From an uncultured Actinomycetes bacterium (GTDB lineage Bacteria > Actinomycetota > Actinomycetes > Nanopelagicales > Nanopelagicaceae): DNA of 7,481 nucleotides. The stretch's first letter is position 1. Each line of letters starts with the position of its first letter. The notes below the pieces were generated by a model. It had not been told where the DNA came from. It saw nothing but the letters and a program-made list of their open reading frames with translations, and ran no database searches. The position numbers and the translations under genes are program-made. Positions 6,366 through 7,481 of the stretch are shown piece by piece. The stretch covers positions 1 to 7,481 of the forward strand of contig CAITAV010000118.1 of the NCBI GenBank assembly GCA_903890345.1, given 5' to 3'.

Positions 6366-6417
6366 GGTAGTCCTATATCGGTGAGAGCAAAAAAGGCAGA
6401 GGCTGAAGCCCAACCCA

Positions 6418-6423
6418 GAGGAG
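6418..6423 (+). promoter_or_regulatory. Strong Shine-Dalgarno of the collagen-like gene
   Basis: GAGGAG lies 7 nt before the ATG at 6431. It predicts efficient translation and supports the start, which is directly followed by a signal peptide. Confidence 0.8.
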
Positions 6424-6430
6424 CAATTCC

Positions 6431-7399
6431 ATGAAAAGCCCAAAGGCTTTCAAAAGAGTTTTTGCAACCGTATGCGTCCTTACACTTTTCGCTGTTCAGC
6501 CAGGTTTTGCAGCCACGAAATCCGTCATCAAAATAAAGTCTGCAGGCCGAACAGCGAATTCAATTCCAAACACAATACTCAACGGCATAACAGCACCACT
6601 AAAAACTGTAGGTATCAATGGTGATTTCTATATTGATACAAAAAATTTAAACATCTATGGTCCGAAGAAAAATAATGTATGGCCAGCCGCAATTTCATTG
6701 CGCGGAACAGCGGGTCTCGCGGGAACAGATGGAAAGTCTGGAACACCAGGTGTTGCAGGATCTGATGGAAAAACAGTTACAAACACATCAACAGTTTCTG
6801 GAACTGCAGGTGCCACAGGTTCAACTGGTGCAACTGGATTAGCTGGAACTGCTGGAGCAAACGGCGCCGCAGGTGAAACAGGTGCAGCGGGTGCATCAGG
6901 AAGTGCTGGTCCAGCGGGACCAACTGGTCCGGCAGGCGGCACAGGTGCAACTGGAGCTCCTGGAATAGACGGAGCGCCAGGAGCAGCAGGAGTGACTTCG
7001 GTAGTTGTAACCGATTTAGCCCCATGGAGTATTTCAACAGGAGCCGCTGGAACTGGAACTTTTTTCGCAGTGTTTCCAATTTTGGCGCCAAACAAGAAAT
7101 ACATTTTTACAATAATCGTGTCTACATCTCGCTCCGGAAATCCTGGACAAATTAAGGGAACGATCGAGTTGAATTCCAAGTTGGCAGGCTTAAAAAGTTC
7201 CGTGGTAACTACTGCTGGAATGTCTAATTTCGGTCAGACAAATTACACGAGCCAAATAATGTTTCAAGGAAGTATTTCTGTGGGCGCAAGTGTTGATTCC
7301 GCAATACTTACATTTTTAGATGTAAACGGTAAATCAGCTGTTGATCCAATTAGTTTTACAGGGATTGCATGGTTAACCGAAGTTGGTTCTATTACTTAA
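6431..7399 (+). CDS. Exported collagen-like (Gly-X-Y) protein
   Basis: A 322-residue exported protein. A signal peptide (1-28, basic MKSPKAFKR, hydrophobic core, cleavage after GFA) is followed by a lysine-rich linker and the segment GDFYIDTKNLNIYGPKK (64-80) ending in W84..ISLRG, a short beta module that commonly precedes collagen repeats in bacterial and phage proteins. Gly-X-Y triplets run from 92 to 115 (8 triplets), are broken by VTNTSTVS, then run without interruption from 124 to 189 (22 triplets). Y positions are mostly Ala, Thr or Pro, typical of bacterial collagens without hydroxyproline. The remainder (190-322) is a hydrophobic/Thr-Ser-rich, probably beta-sandwich domain that I do not recognise; it may be a trimerising or ligand-binding head. 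No sortase motif or C-terminal anchor is present, so release or non-covalent attachment is likely. It is convergent with the tRNA gene 7 bp away. Confidence 0.9.
   Translation: MKSPKAFKRVFATVCVLTLFAVQPGFAATKSVIKIKSAGRTANSIPNTILNGITAPLKTVGINGDFYIDTKNLNIYGPKKNNVWPAAISLRGTAGLAGTDGKSGTPGVAGSDGKTVTNTSTVSGTAGATGSTGATGLAGTAGANGAAGETGAAGASGSAGPAGPTGPAGGTGATGAPGIDGAPGAAGVTSVVVTDLAPWSISTGAAGTGTFFAVFPILAPNKKYIFTIIVSTSRSGNPGQIKGTIELNSKLAGLKSSVVTTAGMSNFGQTNYTSQIMFQGSISVGASVDSAILTFLDVNGKSAVDPISFTGIAWLTEVGSIT
6704..6997 (+). repeat. Collagen triplet-repeat coding region
   Basis: In-frame 9-bp-periodic repeat encoding 30 Gly-X-Y triplets in two blocks (6704-6775 and 6800-6997), separated by an eight-codon break. 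Variants of GGTGCAACTGGA recur. Glycine is encoded by GGA (17), GGT (11) and GGC (3), never GGG. Such arrays can change length by slippage or recombination. Confidence 0.85.
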
Positions 7400-7406
7400 G
7401 AAACTA

Positions 7407-7480
7407 TGGAGCGGGTGACCGGGATCGAACCGGCATGGCCAGCTTGGAAGGCTGGGGCTCTACCATTGAGCTACACCCGC
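7407..7480 (-). tRNA. tRNA-Gly (anticodon UCC), CCA encoded
   Basis: The reverse complement folds as a complete cloverleaf: acceptor GCGGGTG/CACCCGC, D arm GCTC/GAGC with loop AATGGTA, anticodon stem CCAGC/GCTGG with loop CTTCCAA (anticodon TCC at 7448-7446), 4-base variable region, T arm GCCGG/CCGGT with loop TTCGATC, discriminator U and genomically encoded CCA. The body is 71 nt plus CCA. It decodes GGA (and GGG). The 3' end lies 7 bp from the stop of the convergent collagen-like gene, with no terminator between. The promoter lies beyond the right edge. Confidence 0.97.
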
Positions 7481-7481
7481 A

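Larger units (their letters stand above)
6208..6430. promoter_or_regulatory. Divergent control region between two exported-protein genes
   Basis: This is the longest non-coding stretch of the window. It must drive 6207-5581 leftward and 6431-7399 rightward. It contains an inverted GTGGGGTC pair, a perfect 10-bp palindrome CCCGTACGGG, a TATATC hexamer that could be a -10, and several small inverted repeats. No full sigma-70 type -35/-10 pair stands out in either direction, so use of an alternative sigma factor or an activator is possible. The rest is AT-rich spacer in which I recognise nothing. Confidence 0.6.

Noticed and set aside
6704..6997. CRISPR array or tandem-repeat mobile element
   Set aside because: The periodicity is 9 bp, in frame, and encodes Gly-X-Y; there are no spacers or direct repeats of CRISPR length.
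6655..7179. 174-codon minus-strand frame rich in Pro-Ala triplets
   Set aside because: It is the mirror image of the Gly-X-Y repeat on the other strand and has no ribosome binding site or family match.

Overview
The window looks like chromosome from a small, AT-leaning actinobacterium. The gene content and order (group II truncated haemoglobin, HNH endonuclease, short membrane protein, pepN, rpiB) resemble the glbO-to-rpiB neighbourhood I remember from mycobacteria. The moderate-to-low GC, very tight packing and GTG/leaderless-type starts suggest a streamlined lineage such as the freshwater acI/Nanopelagicales group. The taxon is inferred, not proven.

Layout: (1) 1-369, the glbO haemoglobin, whose first codons lie off the left edge. 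(2) 357-905 on the minus strand, a short MscS-type channel overlapping the glbO end. (3) 1024-1539, an HNH endonuclease. (4) 1559-1762, a 67-residue single-pass membrane protein with a leaderless-type promoter, possibly related to the cytochrome aa3 accessory subunit CtaJ. (5) 1763-4303 on the minus strand, aminopeptidase N. (6) 4371-5030, tRNA m7G46 methyltransferase TrmB. (7) 5027-5482 on the minus strand, ribose-5-phosphate isomerase B. (8) 5517-5552, an intrinsic terminator serving the minus-strand gene at 5581-6207, which encodes an exported Ala-rich helical-repeat protein. (9) 6208-6430, a 223-bp divergent control region, the longest non-coding stretch. (10) 6431-7399, an exported collagen-like Gly-X-Y protein. 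(11) 7407-7480 on the minus strand, tRNA-Gly(UCC) with encoded CCA.

Most genes are housekeeping and nearly all are single transcription units, because strand switches at almost every boundary. All four convergent junctions are overlapped, abutted or separated by 7 bp, leaving no space for terminators. The least ordinary part is the right-hand third: two exported proteins of unassigned function are transcribed away from a shared region carrying an inverted GTGGGGTC pair, a perfect CCCGTACGGG palindrome and possible leader structure. I see no mobile element, CRISPR array, phage gene or defence system.
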